DNA of 64,000 bases from Halonotius sp046719765. GTDB taxonomy: Archaea > Halobacteriota > Halobacteria > Halobacteriales > Haloferacaceae. Every line of letters begins with the position of its first letter. Within the stretch, counting starts at the first letter, position 1. Of this stretch, positions 25,369 through 34,498 are shown piece after piece. A model generated the notes under the pieces. That model saw only the letters and a list, made by a program, of their open reading frames with translations, was not told where the DNA came from and did no database searches. A program made the position numbers and the translations under genes. The stretch is taken from assembly GCF_046719765.1 (NCBI RefSeq), contig NZ_JABEBY010000017.1:1-64000 (forward strand). Reading direction: 5' to 3'.

Positions 25369-26823
25369 ATGATGCGTCGGCTCGTTCTCGGTGACCGCGC
25401 CGTCGGCAACGCCATCGCGACCAGCGTTGCCGACGACCCCGGGACGCTGTATGTTGTTACCGACGACCGCGGCTGGTCGACAACGCTCCGGGAGGCCGGG
25501 ATTCGGGCGATCGAAGCTGACCCGACCGATCCAACACAGTACCCCGATGTCGCCGATGTTGTCGTTGTCGCCGCCAGCGACGACGCCCGTGGCTGTGCGA
25601 TTGCTGAACGCGCCCGCGCGGCCTTTCCGGCGGCGACGCTGATCGCGGTCTGTACCGACGGGATCGATCCCGATCAGCGAGCGGCCTTTGCTGACGTTGT
25701 CGACGAACTCGTCGATCCGACCGCCGTGGTCGCCGACGAACTGGGGTCGATCGCTGGCAGCGAGCGGGGCGACCGGATGGCGCGACTCGTGGCCGCAATC
25801 CGGCCGCTGTCGGAGCCGCTGGCGGTCGTCGCCCACGACAACCCCGATCCCGATGCGATCGCCAGTGCGATCGCGCTGACCGAGATCGCCGACCATCTTG
25901 GTGTCGACAGCGAGGCCTACTACTTCGGGGAGATCACCCACCAAGAGAACCGCGCGTTGGTAAATCTGCTGTCGCTGTCGTTGACGGCGACGACGCCCGA
26001 CTCGTTTGCGGTCGATGAGTTTGGGGCGATCGCGCTGGTCGATCACGCCCGTCCCGGCGTCAACGATGGGCTGCCGCCGGAGACGATCGTTCGCCTCGTT
26101 ATCGATCACCATCCGCAGCGCGAACCGATCGACGAACGCGGCGGCTACCTCGACATCCGCCCGGCGTTGGGCTCGACAAGCACGATCATGGTCGAGTATT
26201 TCCAACAGCTCGGGATCAGCCCGGAGCCGTCGCTGGCGACCGCGCTGCTGTACGGGATTCAGACCGACACCGACGGCTTCACCCGCGGGGTCGCCCCGGC
26301 GGATTTCGAGGCGGCTGCGTTTCTCTCCGCGTATGCCGACGAGCGCGCGCTCACGAAGATCGAATCGCCGACGATGAGCCACACGGTCGCCGACACGCTG
26401 GCGGCCGCAATCGACGGGCGGGAGGTGCGCGGCTCGGCGTTGGCAAGCTGTGTCGGCCGGCTTGCCGATCGGGATGCTCTCCCGCAGGCTGCCGATAAGC
26501 TGCTGGATATGGAGGGTGTTGAGACGGTCATCGTCTTTGGCTACGACGACGAGACGATCTACGTCTCCGGCCGGAGCCGCGGATCGTCGGTCGATCTCGG
26601 CGAAACGCTGCGGGAGGCACTCGGCCAGGTCGGCAGCGCGGGCGGCCACGCGACGATGGCCGGCGCGCAGGTGCCGATGGGGGTGCTTGAGGCCGTCGAG
26701 GAGTGGGAGACGCTGTCGGTCGTCGTCCACGACACGATCGCGGGCCGGTTCTTCGAAGCGCTCGATACCGCGCCTGCACCCGGCCAGTACGGCGATCCGC
26801 TGGTTCGGTTCCCGCCGGAGTGA
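25369..26823 (+). CDS. TrkA-N-like/DHH phosphoesterase fusion protein
   Basis: A 484-residue protein. The N-terminal ~125 residues resemble a TrkA-N/RCK Rossmann domain but start LVLGDRAVGNAIA, so the dinucleotide-binding GxGxxG is not intact. Then a DHH phosphoesterase domain has AHDNPDPDAIASAIAL (~158-173), VDHARPG and VIDHHPQ (~245-251), and a DHHA1 domain ends in GSAGGHATMAG. Such haloarchaeal proteins are relatives of NrnA/RecJ and GdpP-type phosphodiesterases; a nano-RNA or cyclic dinucleotide substrate is possible but unproven. A paralogue lies at 38232-39683. Confidence 0.85.
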   Translation: MMRRLVLGDRAVGNAIATSVADDPGTLYVVTDDRGWSTTLREAGIRAIEADPTDPTQYPDVADVVVVAASDDARGCAIAERARAAFPAATLIAVCTDGIDPDQRAAFADVVDELVDPTAVVADELGSIAGSERGDRMARLVAAIRPLSEPLAVVAHDNPDPDAIASAIALTEIADHLGVDSEAYYFGEITHQENRALVNLLSLSLTATTPDSFAVDEFGAIALVDHARPGVNDGLPPETIVRLVIDHHPQREPIDERGGYLDIRPALGSTSTIMVEYFQQLGISPEPSLATALLYGIQTDTDGFTRGVAPADFEAAAFLSAYADERALTKIESPTMSHTVADTLAAAIDGREVRGSALASCVGRLADRDALPQAADKLLDMEGVETVIVFGYDDETIYVSGRSRGSSVDLGETLREALGQVGSAGGHATMAGAQVPMGVLEAVEEWETLSVVVHDTIAGRFFEALDTAPAPGQYGDPLVRFPPE

Positions 26824-26825
26824 TC

Positions 26826-26842
26826 GACAAGAGTTTTTTGTC
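26826..26842 (+). terminator. hairpin with T-run
   Basis: GACAA/TTGTC arms enclose a T-rich loop just after the stop at 26823 and ~20 bases before the next ATG. It probably terminates the DHH gene transcript, or attenuates reading into the CBS gene. Confidence 0.4.
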
Positions 26843-26862
26843 AGCTCCTTGTAGAGCACGTA

Positions 26863-27654
26863 ATGGACACTGAGCCACGGGTCAAAGCGTATATGACGCG
26901 GGCGGTGACGACGGTCTCGGCGACCGACACCGTCGAGGCTGTCCGGGCACAGATCGATGGTGAGGACGGCCACAACGGGTTTCCGGTCTGTCGTGACGGC
27001 CGCGTCGAGGGGTTTGTCACCGGCCGGGATCTGCTTGCCGCCGACGCCGCGGCAACGATCGCCGACGTGATGAGCGCGGAGACGATCGTTGCTGATCCCG
27101 AGATGTCGATCACCGACGCCGCCCGCGTGATCGTCCGCTCAGATATCGAAAAGCTGCCCGTCGTCGACGATGACGGCGAGCTTGTGGGCATCCTCTCGAA
27201 TACGGATGTCATCCGCAGCCAGATCGAGCGGGCCACCCCCGAGAAGGTCGCCAAGCTTAGCCGGACGCTTACCGATATCCACGGCGTCGAGCTGAGCCAA
27301 GAGCGACGATCGGTCGCGCTTGCCGAGCTTGTGCCGACACAGGCGGAGGTGTATGCCGACGAGCTTGATGGTCGGCGCTACGAGCTCGAACGCGGGCTGG
27401 CCGAGCCGCTGGTCGTGATCGATGCCGGCGACGTCGGTGCGCTGTATCTCGCCGACGGCCACCACCGCGCGCTCGCGGCCGACCGGCTTGGGATCGATGA
27501 GATGGATGCCTACGTGATCGTTCCCGCCGAACCCCTGGAGCTGGGGATGGCCCAGACCGCCGCCGAGCAGGGGTTGTCGTCGATCGATGATATCTCTGCC
27601 ATCGAGCAGGATCGCCACCCACTGGTCGAAACGACGACCAAACTGCAGGGGTAA
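26863..27654 (+). CDS. CBS-pair protein with ParB/sulfiredoxin-like domain
   Basis: A 263-residue protein. Two CBS repeats (~1-60 and ~67-125) bear typical NGFPVCRDGRVEGFVTGRDL and KLPVVDDDGELVGILSNTDV motifs. A C-terminal ParB/sulfiredoxin-like domain (~135-263) shows ELVPTQAEVYADELD and ADGHHRALAADRL, the GHHR being the NTP- or phosphate-binding signature of that fold. CBS pairs usually bind adenosyl ligands and regulate the attached domain. The combination suggests a ligand-controlled kinase- or CTPase-like activity; the function is not established. It is followed by adk with its own promoter. Confidence 0.82.
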   Translation: MDTEPRVKAYMTRAVTTVSATDTVEAVRAQIDGEDGHNGFPVCRDGRVEGFVTGRDLLAADAAATIADVMSAETIVADPEMSITDAARVIVRSDIEKLPVVDDDGELVGILSNTDVIRSQIERATPEKVAKLSRTLTDIHGVELSQERRSVALAELVPTQAEVYADELDGRRYELERGLAEPLVVIDAGDVGALYLADGHHRALAADRLGIDEMDAYVIVPAEPLELGMAQTAAEQGLSSIDDISAIEQDRHPLVETTTKLQG

Positions 27655-27695
27655 GCCGATCCACTCGGCCGACCGTGGCACGGAATTGTTCAAAG

Positions 27696-27703
27696 CTATA
27701 AGG
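27696..27703 (+). promoter_or_regulatory. TATA-like box of adk
   Basis: ctataagg is centred ~25 bases upstream of the adk ATG at 27724, so transcription should start at or next to the start codon (leaderless). Confidence 0.6.
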
Positions 27704-27723
27704 CCGCCCGGAATGATGTCGGT

Positions 27724-28341
27724 ATGAGCAATCGACTGCTGTTGCTTGGCCCGCCCGGTGCTGGCAAAGGTACCCAAAGCTCGCGGCTCGCCGACGAATT
27801 CGATCTCGAACATATCACGACCGGCGATGCCCTTCGGGCAAACAAGGATATGGAAACCGAGTACGGCACCCCCCGAGAGTATATGGATGCCGGCGAGCTC
27901 GTCCCCGACGGCCTAGTCAACGAGATCGTCGAAGCCGCCATCGACGAAGCCGACGGCTTCATTCTCGATGGCTATCCGCGAAACCTCTCGCAGGTCGAGT
28001 ATCTCGATTCGATCACCGAGCTCGATGCGGTCGTGTTCCTCGATGTCGGCGAAGACGAGCTGCTCCGCCGGCTGACGGGCCGGCGTGTCGATCCCGAAAC
28101 GGGCGACGTGTATCACACCGAGTTCAACATGCCCGACGACGACGAGATCGTCGACCGACTCGAACAGCGCGACGACGACACCGAGGAGGTCGCCACCGAG
28201 CGACTGGAGGTCTACCGGGAAAACACCGAGCCCGTCGTCGAACACTACCGGGAGACCGGCGAGTTGATCGAGGTTGACGGCGAAGCCGATCCGGACGGTG
28301 TCTTCGATCGCATCGTCGACGCCGTCGGTCTCGACGACTGA
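27724..28341 (+). CDS. adk: adenylate kinase
   Basis: A 205-residue kinase that interconverts ATP+AMP and 2 ADP. The P-loop is LLGPPGAGKGTQ (~7-18). AMP-binding motifs are TTGDALR and DGYPRN, and the LID region follows RLTGRRVDPETGDVYH. The LID has no zinc-binding cysteines. This is the bacterial-like long form found in haloarchaea, not the trimeric archaeal ADK. It begins the conserved archaeal block adk-DUF106-cmk-cbf5 that usually lies downstream of secY and ribosomal proteins. Confidence 0.96.
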   Translation: MSNRLLLLGPPGAGKGTQSSRLADEFDLEHITTGDALRANKDMETEYGTPREYMDAGELVPDGLVNEIVEAAIDEADGFILDGYPRNLSQVEYLDSITELDAVVFLDVGEDELLRRLTGRRVDPETGDVYHTEFNMPDDDEIVDRLEQRDDDTEEVATERLEVYRENTEPVVEHYRETGELIEVDGEADPDGVFDRIVDAVGLDD

Positions 28342-28440
28342 TCGAACCCCTCCTTGTCGGATACGTCACAGCCTGCCGACCACGCTGCTGACGCCGACAG
28401 AGTACAACCTTCTTATTCACGCGTTGCCAACGAGGGCACA

Positions 28441-29325
28441 ATGAGCCGAATCGAACGCAAAGTTCGCTCGTTGGTCAACGCCGACGCCGAGATGAAACCC
28501 GCCATCGAGACCGTCCTCGACAACGCCACTGACAACGAGGTGCAGTGGGTCGACGTTCGGGATGAGATCTCCAGCGGCCAGTGGGGCCGGCTGATCGAAA
28601 AGGGGATCCTCGTCGACGGCGAGGGTGGGTTCCGGATCGAATCGCCCGACGCCGTCCGTGAGGGGCTGACCGAGGACAGCGACGCCGAGGAGATCGAATC
28701 GACCTCCTGGACGAAATGGGATAAGGCCGCCGCCGGCCTGACCGTCGGCCTCTTTGCGGGCTACGCGTGGGCCCCCGCTCGCAACGTCGTTGCCGGGGCG
28801 ATCGACGTTGTCATCGGGCCGCTAACGAACGTCGTGCCGTTCTACGTCGTCGTGATGATCATCGCGCTGGCGACCGGGCTGTACTCGACGCTGCTGCGGG
28901 TCGCGCTGACCGACGCCGACAAGATGGGCGAGTACAAGGCGCGGATGGACGAGATCAAGCAGAAACGCGAAGACGCCAAGGAGCGTGGCGACGACGAGGC
29001 CCTCGAAGAGATCCAACAGGAGCAGATGGAGGCGATGGGCGACCAGCTCGGCATGTTCAAAGAGCAGTTCCGCCCGATGGTCTGGATCATGTTTCTCACC
29101 ATCCCGGCGTTCCTCTGGATGTACTGGGCGCTTGGCTTCCGCGGCGGGGTCGAACACTACGCCTTCCAGAACATCGTCATCCCGTTTGTGGGTGAGGTCT
29201 CCTGGACAACCGGGATCGTCGGCCCGATGCAGATCTGGATCGTCTGGTACTTCCTGTGTTCGATGGCGTTCAACCAGATCATCCAGAAGGGGCTCAACAT
29301 CAGCATGACGCCGTCGGCGGACTGA
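28441..29325 (+). CDS. EMC3/TMCO1 family (DUF106) membrane protein insertase
   Basis: A 294-residue archaeal homologue of the Oxa1/YidC/Get1/EMC3 superfamily, thought to insert membrane proteins. After an acidic cytosolic N-terminal part (~1-95) there is a first helix (~98-115) and a second (~133-153). A cytosolic coiled coil follows (~160-215, MDEIKQKREDAKERGDDEAL), and two to three C-terminal helices end with MAFNQIIQKGLNI. Its position next to adk and cmk is conserved across archaea. A TATA-like ttattc lies ~27 bases upstream, so the mRNA is probably leaderless. Confidence 0.92.
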   Translation: MSRIERKVRSLVNADAEMKPAIETVLDNATDNEVQWVDVRDEISSGQWGRLIEKGILVDGEGGFRIESPDAVREGLTEDSDAEEIESTSWTKWDKAAAGLTVGLFAGYAWAPARNVVAGAIDVVIGPLTNVVPFYVVVMIIALATGLYSTLLRVALTDADKMGEYKARMDEIKQKREDAKERGDDEALEEIQQEQMEAMGDQLGMFKEQFRPMVWIMFLTIPAFLWMYWALGFRGGVEHYAFQNIVIPFVGEVSWTTGIVGPMQIWIVWYFLCSMAFNQIIQKGLNISMTPSAD

Positions 29326-29410
29326 CCCTCCCCGTTTTCCCCGTATGCGACCGCGGCCCACGGGCGCGCTGAAGGGTAATCTCTTTTAGGTGGACGGCCA
29401 CAGGGAGGAT

Positions 29411-29989
29411 ATGTTACTCACCGTCTCTGGCCCCCCTGGCAGCGGGAAGTCGACGAACGCTGCCGCCCTCGCCGACGCCTTCGATCTCGATCATGTCAGC
29501 GGCGGGGATATCTTCCGTGAGCTGGCCGCCGAACGCGGCCTCTCGCCCGTCGAGTTCAACGAGTTAGCAGAGGAAAACGACCAGATCGACCGCGATCTCG
29601 ACGCCCGGCTGCGGGAGATCGCTGTCGAGGACGACGATGTTGTACTGGAGTCCCGGCTCGCTGGCTGGCTTGCCGGCGACCATGCGGATGTAAAGATCTG
29701 GCTCGACGCGCCGCTGGCCGTCCGCGCCGAGCGCATCGCCGACCGCGAGGACAAATCCACCGCCGTCGCCCGCGAGGAGACCGAACGCCGCGAACACAGC
29801 GAGCGCACCCGGTATCAGGAGTATTACAACATCGATATCGCGGAGCTTTCGATCTACGACATCACCTACAACACCGCCCGCTGGGGGCCTGAGGCCGTCC
29901 AGCGAATGCTTGCCACCGCCGTCGAGGCCTACGATCCGGCCATCGATGAGGGGAAAACCCCGGTTGAGGGCGTCGTCTACGACTTCTGA
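29411..29989 (+). CDS. cmk: cytidylate kinase, archaeal type
   Basis: A 192-residue AAA_18-type kinase that phosphorylates CMP/dCMP with ATP. The P-loop is VSGPPGSGKSTNAAALA (~5-21), followed by VSGGDIFRELA and the arginine-rich lid region (REETERREHSERTRYQEYYN). The ATG at 29411 is preferred to one at 29390 because a GGAGG lies three bases before it, one of the few clear Shine-Dalgarno sequences here, and the P-loop then sits at the usual distance from the start. Confidence 0.93.
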   Translation: MLLTVSGPPGSGKSTNAAALADAFDLDHVSGGDIFRELAAERGLSPVEFNELAEENDQIDRDLDARLREIAVEDDDVVLESRLAGWLAGDHADVKIWLDAPLAVRAERIADREDKSTAVAREETERREHSERTRYQEYYNIDIAELSIYDITYNTARWGPEAVQRMLATAVEAYDPAIDEGKTPVEGVVYDF

Positions 29990-30007
29990 GCGATCTTTGA
30001 TCCACCA

Positions 30008-30961
30008 ATGAGCGATCCACTTCGCGCTGCGCCCGACGACCGCACGCCCGCCGAGCTGTTGGCCTTCGGCGTCGTCAACCTGGATAAGCCCGCCGGCCCC
30101 TCGGCCCACCAGGTCGCCGGCTGGGTGCGGGATCTGGCCGGCGACGCCGTCGACGACATCGGTGCCGCGGCTGCCGACGACGAGGAGTCGCCACCGGCTG
30201 CGGAGTCACCCACGGTCGACCGCGCGGCGCATGCGGGGACGCTGGATCCGAAGGTGACGGGCTGTCTGCCGATGCTGCTCGGCGATGCCACCCGGATGGC
30301 CCAGGTCTTTCTCGAAGGTCGCAAGGAGTACGTTGCCGTTTTGGAGCTCCATGGCCCACAGCCGGCGGATTTCGAGTCGGTGCTGAGTCGGTTCGAGGCC
30401 CCGCTCTACCAGAAACCGCCGAAAAAGAGCGCGGTGCGCCGCAAGCTTCGCGTCCGAGAGATCTACGCGTTGGAGCTGTTGGATCACACCGACCGCCAGG
30501 CGTTGCTCCGGATCGCGTGTGAAAGCGGCACCTACGTTCGCAAGCTGTGTCACGATCTGGGGCTGGCACTCGGGACGGGCGCACACATGGGCCATCTTCG
30601 CCGCACCGCGACCGACCCCTTCGACGACACTTCCTTGGTCGATCTGCACGAGTTCACCGACGCGCTGGCGGTCGCCCGCGAGGGCGACACCGAGTGGCTG
30701 CGCGAGGTTGTCCAGCCGGCTGAGCGCGCACTGGAGCATCTGCCGAGCGTCGTCATCGCCCCCTCGGCGGCCGAACAGGTCGCCACCGGCGCGCCGGTGT
30801 ACGCGCCGGGGGTAATCGAGGGCCCTGACACCGTGGTCGACGACGACGCGCTTGTGGCCTGCTATACGCCCAACGGGAGTGCGGTCTGTCTCGGGCGGCT
30901 CGTCGGCGACCCCGACGCCGACAGCGGCGTTGTGGTTGATCTCGAAGCCGTGTTGGTGTAA
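30008..30961 (+). CDS. truB: tRNA/rRNA pseudouridine synthase Cbf5
   Basis: A 317-residue TruB/Cbf5 family protein, the catalytic subunit of archaeal H/ACA ribonucleoproteins, which can also modify tRNA U55. The catalytic loop is HAGTLDPKVTGCLP with its aspartate. Other motifs are GRKEYVAVLELHG, YQKPPKKSAVRRKLRVR and CESGTYVRKLCHDLG. A C-terminal PUA domain (~240-317) starts near LPSVVIAPSAAEQVATGAPV. An acidic insertion at ~45-70 between the first strand and the catalytic loop is a halophilic feature. It follows cmk by 18 bases. Confidence 0.93.
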   Translation: MSDPLRAAPDDRTPAELLAFGVVNLDKPAGPSAHQVAGWVRDLAGDAVDDIGAAAADDEESPPAAESPTVDRAAHAGTLDPKVTGCLPMLLGDATRMAQVFLEGRKEYVAVLELHGPQPADFESVLSRFEAPLYQKPPKKSAVRRKLRVREIYALELLDHTDRQALLRIACESGTYVRKLCHDLGLALGTGAHMGHLRRTATDPFDDTSLVDLHEFTDALAVAREGDTEWLREVVQPAERALEHLPSVVIAPSAAEQVATGAPVYAPGVIEGPDTVVDDDALVACYTPNGSAVCLGRLVGDPDADSGVVVDLEAVLV

Positions 30962-31015
30962 TCTCGATTCGCAATCGCGCAATACATTCAATACACGCCA
31001 GTACAATCAGTCTGT

Positions 31016-31390
31016 ATGCCGATCACCAGCGACGAGTTTGAGGAGCTCTCGTCGACCCCCGGCGAGCCAGCGGCCGGCACCAACGCGGATCGGATTCTCT
31101 CCTTCCTTCGAGAGCACCCGGAGACAGCGTACACCCAAAGCGAGATCGCCGCCAACACCGGTGTGAAATCCGGATCAGTTGGCCCGACGCTCGTGCGACT
31201 CCGCGAGCGTGGCCGGGTCGATCACCGGGAACCCTACTGGCGCATCAGCGACCACGAGCAGAGCGTCGACGCTGCCGCTGAACACGCCGCAGCAACGCTT
31301 ACCGAGCGGGAGGGGACGGATCGCCCGCCACAGTTGAGCGAGTGGGAGCCCCACGCCGTCGATCCGCGCACGCTCCGCGATGACGAGTGA
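31016..31390 (+). CDS. winged-helix antitoxin, partner of PemK-like toxin (pair 1)
   Basis: A 124-residue protein. The N-terminal half is a MarR-like winged helix (~25-80) with ADRILSFLREHPETAYTQ and the recognition segment VKSGSVGPTLVRLRERGRV, then the wing HREPYWRIS. The C-terminal half is acidic and probably binds the toxin. It overlaps the downstream PemK/MazF-like gene by 11 bases, the arrangement expected of antitoxin then toxin. A homologous pair lies at 56667-57373. Winged-helix antitoxins for PemK-type toxins are less usual than AbrB or RHH types. The antitoxin role is inferred from the pairing. Confidence 0.75.
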   Translation: MPITSDEFEELSSTPGEPAAGTNADRILSFLREHPETAYTQSEIAANTGVKSGSVGPTLVRLRERGRVDHREPYWRISDHEQSVDAAAEHAAATLTEREGTDRPPQLSEWEPHAVDPRTLRDDE

Positions 31391-31733
31391 CCGGTTTCTC
31401 GCCGGCGACGTGGTGTGGGCTCCTGATCCGTACCGCACCGGCTCGAATCCGCGGCCGTGGCTCGTTCTCAGCGCGGATGCGGTGCCGTACCGTGGTGAGG
31501 AGTATATCTGTGCGGGGCTCACACTGAGTGATCTTCCCGCAAACATCGCGGTCACCGAGAGCGATTGGGTTGCTGGCTCCAATCCTGACACGCTTTCATA
31601 CTGTTCTCCATGGGTGCTCGCAACGATCAAACACGACGCGGTCGTAAATCCACAGGGACAAGTGACCGATGAGTTTACCCGGCGGATCATCGCTCGCAGC
31701 AGCGAGTATCTGTCCGGCGACATCGAGAAGTAG
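31380..31733 (+). CDS. PemK/MazF-like toxin (pair 1)
   Basis: A 117-residue protein of the MazF/PemK/CcdB SH3-like fold. It starts with GDVVWAPDPYR, continues RPWLVLSADAVPYRGEEYIC and ends with the conserved SPWVLATIKHDAV block. The family members are usually sequence-specific ribonucleases. It is translated from an ATG inside the end of the winged-helix gene. Its pair-2 homologue at 57029 shares GDVVW, RPxLxLS and SPWxLxTxKHD motifs. Toxicity is inferred. Confidence 0.8.
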   Translation: MTSDRFLAGDVVWAPDPYRTGSNPRPWLVLSADAVPYRGEEYICAGLTLSDLPANIAVTESDWVAGSNPDTLSYCSPWVLATIKHDAVVNPQGQVTDEFTRRIIARSSEYLSGDIEK

Positions 31734-31810
31734 CACTGAAACCACCCGACACAGCCGGTGGCGACGAGCGAAACAAAGGTGTTAAACAACCGCCTCGCAT
31801 TCTCTCGGGT

Positions 31811-31881
31811 GCGGGACTGTGGGGTAGTGGTATCCTCTGCGGATGGGGTCCGTAGGACCTGAGTTCGACTCTCGGCAGTCC
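31811..31881 (+). tRNA. tRNA-Pro (GGG)
   Basis: The acceptor stem GGGACTG/CAGTCCC carries discriminator A. The anticodon stem TGCGG/CCGTA closes a loop AT-GGG-GT with anticodon GGG for proline. The T arm is CTGAG-TTCGACT-CTCGG. It is 71 bases long, with no intron and no encoded CCA. A TATA-like gttaaac lies about 27 bases upstream. No duplicated 3' end was seen nearby. Confidence 0.95.
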
Positions 31882-31987
31882 CACTCTGTTGAACTTGTGA
31901 GCGACCGCTTTGGCGCGCTGGCGTCGTCATTGAAATACGCTATCTGAAGTAGCAAAACATTACACCCCGGAGCGACCACCCTGGGGT

Positions 31988-32116
31988 ATGGAACTGGATT
32001 CGTACATCACCACGGAGGAAACGGAGCTCTCGCCGGCAGTCGTCGTGACGACCGTCCTGTTGGCCGCGGCGTTTGCCCTCGGGTTGCTCTACCAACTCGT
32101 CGCGGTCGTCCTCTAA
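31988..32116 (+). CDS. small single-helix membrane protein
   Basis: A 42-residue reading frame starting MELDSYITTEETELSPA and followed by one hydrophobic helix (~18-40) rich in Val, Leu and Ala. Codon use is high-GC and similar to its neighbours. An AT-rich stretch (about 31930-31965) gives a plausible promoter. The stop lies three bases before the convergent CARF-like gene ends. Family not recognised; the composition and the helix make a real small protein more likely than chance. Confidence 0.5.
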   Translation: MELDSYITTEETELSPAVVVTTVLLAAAFALGLLYQLVAVVL

Positions 32117-32119
32117 GCC

Positions 32120-33019
<900 letters not shown>

Positions 33020-33078
33020 ACGTGGTGGTGGAGGGGATGGCCCTAAAAACACTCCTGCTCGGCGACGCCACCGGCCGG

Positions 33079-33453
33079 CTACTCCTCAGTTGGCTCGCTG
33101 TCGTCGTCACGTTCCTCGTCGGAAATCTCCTCGACCGACGCGATCGCCAGCGGGATCTCGCTGAGTCGTTGGCCGATCTCCGTGCGAGCGACCCGCTTTG
33201 CGTGTTCTTCCTGCTCGACGTTGAATACGTCCATCGTCAGCTCCAGGGCGACGAGGGCCTCGTCGGCGACGATGTAGGCCGGCGGCAGCTCCTCGCCGTC
33301 GGGATCGGTCGGCGACCCCATATCGATCTCGACGTAGTTGAGATCCGGGTTCAGCAGCTCGCCGGTCTTCGAGATCGCAATGCGGACGGCCTCATCGACC
33401 GTTTCCACGTCGTACACCGATACCGCGGCTTCGACGACGACTCGGCAGTCCAT
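33079..33453 (-). CDS. DUF555 family protein
   Basis: A 124-residue protein beginning MDCRVVVEAAVSVYDVETVD and containing GELLNPDLNYVEIDMG, the signature of the archaeal UPF0212/DUF555 family. In other archaea a zinc site and a PilT-type context have been noted, but the role is unknown. It has no membrane helix. The acidic C-terminus (~105-124) is halophilic. It is upstream of the CARF-like gene on the same strand with a 59-base gap. Confidence 0.85.
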   Translation of the reverse strand: MDCRVVVEAAVSVYDVETVDEAVRIAISKTGELLNPDLNYVEIDMGSPTDPDGEELPPAYIVADEALVALELTMDVFNVEQEEHAKRVARTEIGQRLSEIPLAIASVEEISDEERDDDSEPTEE

Positions 33454-33527
33454 GGGTGTGGGTAGCAGGGCGGCAAGTATGAAAGTTCGGCTGCGACGAC
33501 AGCTCTCCCCCAGCCGTCGCTCTCGAC

Positions 33528-34442
33528 TTACTCGCCGCCGTTTCGGAGGTAATGAAACACGTATGTCTGGACGTAGCCGGCGTACGCGCCGCCGAACCGC
33601 TCGCGGATCGCCCGCGACGTGGCCGTGTAGTTGCCCTGCTCGCAGTCGGGGTAGTACTCCTCGATCGCCGTTCGGATCCATGTATCCAGCGGGATCGCTT
33701 CGAGGTAGCCAAGCGAGAACAACAGCACGCAGTCGGCGACCTTATCGCCGACACCGACGAACTGGGTGAGATACTCGCGGGCGGCCTCGTAGGAGCGGCC
33801 GACGGCCGCTGCCGGGTTGGCCTCGCCGTCGGCGACCATCGCAGCCGTCCGCTGGACGTACGGCGCGCGGTAGCCGAGGCTGAGATCGCGCAACTCGGCT
33901 TCGGTGCGAGCCGCCAACGACTCGGGCGTCGGAAACGCCTGATACGTCCGCCCGTCGAAGTCGACGGTCTCGCCGTACTCGGCGGCAAGTCGCTGCTGCA
34001 TCCCGTGAATCCGGCCGACGCGCATTTGCGCAGAACAGATGAACGAAATGAGGCAGGCAAAGGGTGGATCGCGGACGAGCCGCATCCCGCGGTACTGCTC
34101 GAAGGCGCGGTCGAACAGCGGCTCGTCGGGCGCGTCGGCCCGAATTTCGTGAAGGTCGTCGTCGAGTCGCAGGAGATGCGTGAGGATGGCCACGGCGTCG
34201 GTTGTCGACTCCCACTCGATCCGGTCGTCGACCTGCCGGACGCGGACGACAGCCTGCTCGTCGCTGACGCCGTCGAGCGGCGGGACGACCGTTTCGTACC
34301 ACGCCTGCCCGCCGTAGGCGTCGTCGGTGGTGTACATCTTCCCGTCGAGCCGACTCCAGAGATAGCTCTGACCGCTTTCGACCGTCGACTGCAGATCGAA
34401 CGGCCCGGCCAGATCATCAACCGGGATAACGCCTGTTTCCAT
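33528..34442 (-). CDS. ogg: 8-oxoguanine DNA glycosylase / AP lyase
   Basis: A 304-residue HhH-GPD glycosylase. The N-terminal beta domain (~1-105) contains STVESGQSYLWSRLDG, as in Ogg1/AlkA. The helical core has CLISFICSAQMRVGRIHGM. The helix-hairpin-helix and GPD loop read VGVGDKVADCVLLFSLG, with the catalytic lysine, then IPLDTWI with the catalytic aspartate. The Lys-Asp pair predicts a bifunctional enzyme that removes 8-oxoguanine and cleaves the AP site. The ATG at 34442 gives the expected N-terminus; a longer reading has no family match. Confidence 0.88.
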   Translation of the reverse strand: METGVIPVDDLAGPFDLQSTVESGQSYLWSRLDGKMYTTDDAYGGQAWYETVVPPLDGVSDEQAVVRVRQVDDRIEWESTTDAVAILTHLLRLDDDLHEIRADAPDEPLFDRAFEQYRGMRLVRDPPFACLISFICSAQMRVGRIHGMQQRLAAEYGETVDFDGRTYQAFPTPESLAARTEAELRDLSLGYRAPYVQRTAAMVADGEANPAAAVGRSYEAAREYLTQFVGVGDKVADCVLLFSLGYLEAIPLDTWIRTAIEEYYPDCEQGNYTATSRAIRERFGGAYAGYVQTYVFHYLRNGGE

Positions 34443-34498
34443 TAGGAAATAGGTGGCAAAGGGCGGGTTTCGGGGTTTCGGTTCCGTGGTCGACCTCG

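Noticed and set aside
24367..26973. 868-codon open frame on the minus strand opposite nuoN and the TrkA-N/DHH gene
   Set aside because: Its translation is Arg/Gly/Asp-rich low complexity without motifs. It is a shadow of two clear plus-strand genes in high-GC sequence.
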